Source of the DNA: an uncultured Butyricicoccus sp.
Lineage (GTDB): Bacteria; Bacillota; Clostridia; Oscillospirales; Butyricicoccaceae
Length of the DNA stretch: 6,171 nt
Direction of reading: 5' to 3'
NCBI GenBank assembly: GCA_900555465.1
Contig: USLE01000086.1
Span: forward strand, 1 to 6,171
The notes under the pieces were generated by a model. The model was not told the DNA's origin and did no database searches. It saw only the letters and a list, made by a program, of their open reading frames with translations. Shown here piece after piece: positions 5,887 to 6,171 of this stretch. The first letter of the stretch is position 1. The number at the start of each line of letters is the position of its first letter. Both the position numbers and the translations under genes were made by a program.

Positions 5887-6171
5887 CCGGCAGCGTTCCT
5901 CCTACCGCGTCGGGCGCGATCTCATAGAGCATTTCCAGATAACCCGCGACCCAGGTCTGCATTTTCTCGCCGGACGCCGCGACCATCGGGTTGAAGTTTT
6001 CGATCACCTGCTGCGCGACCGCGGCCTTGACGATACCGGCCTGCTCGATCAGCTGGGCGGCGCGCGCCGGATCCTCCTCCGCCGCGGCGACCGACTGCTG
6101 GTGGTCGGCGACGAACTGCGCGACTGCCGCCGGGTGCTCCTCAGCAAACGCCGTGCGCACGATGGTCACGC
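5861..6171 (-). CDS. ABC substrate-binding protein, C-terminal part (cut by window edge)
   Basis: Only the last 102 complete codons are in the window; the gene continues beyond base 6171, so the GTG at 6169 is an internal valine codon and not a start. The visible part is a helical C-terminal lobe with the pattern TAFAEEHPAAVAQFV followed by ARAAQLIEQAGIV, a segment after it around the NPMVAASGEKMQTWV helix, and the ending GGTLPDEGFYYLG. This helix pattern and the GG-LP-D--FYY ending are typical of the SsuA/TauA/THI5-like binding proteins (COG0715 type). The full protein would be a secreted lipoprotein of roughly 320-340 residues that captures the substrate outside the cell and hands it to the permease, whose start codon overlaps this gene's end. 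Confidence 0.9.
   Translation of the reverse strand, partial: VTIVRTAFAEEHPAAVAQFVADHQQSVAAAEEDPARAAQLIEQAGIVKAAVAQQVIENFNPMVAASGEKMQTWVAGYLEMLYEIAPDAVGGTLPDEGFYYLG

Overview
The window looks like chromosomal DNA of a GC-rich member of the Clostridia (Bacillota), probably from the Oscillospiraceae/Butyricicoccaceae gut group. This is inferred from strong AGGAGG-type ribosome binding sites, a near-consensus sigma-A promoter, an SH3b-NlpC/P60 wall hydrolase, a cysteine-rich protein of a type I associate with Clostridia, and GC-rich coding DNA separated by short AT-rich gaps with compact terminators. No tRNA, rRNA, CRISPR array, insertion sequence or phage gene is visible. There are eight protein genes, the last cut by the window edge, and no gene-free stretch longer than 300 bases.

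Left part, plus strand (1-1528). Bases 1-134 are AT-rich and hold no gene I can support. A very strong promoter (135-163) is followed by a leader with three TGTAAC copies. It then reads a 99-residue conserved-type protein of unknown function (220-519) and a secreted two-SH3b NlpC/P60 peptidoglycan endopeptidase (558-1484). The two genes are 38 bases apart with no terminator between them, so they are probably one transcript. It ends at a strong hairpin (1498-1528) that also lies just past the end of the convergent gene.

Middle, minus strand (1530-4455). Reading leftwards from the right there is a class I methyltransferase related to the METTL25/GSTCD-type fold (4455-3250), a 316-residue protein with 28 cysteines (3182-2232), an intrinsic terminator (2166-2203), and a membrane-anchored extracytoplasmic protein of unknown function (2099-1530). 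A small hairpin followed by a T-run sits directly in front of the ribosome binding site of the cysteine-rich gene.

Right part, minus strand (4530-6171). This is an ABC importer operon of the nitrate/sulfonate/taurine/thiamine-precursor type: the C-terminal part of the substrate-binding protein, a permease and a small ATPase. The genes overlap by 26 and 4 bases and end at a terminator (4530-4557). The substrate cannot be read from the sequence.

I do not see a clearly new multi-gene system. The parts most worth following are the cysteine-rich protein with its repeat-built tail, the unassigned methyltransferase, the small protein linked to the wall hydrolase, and the repeated hexamers in the leader.
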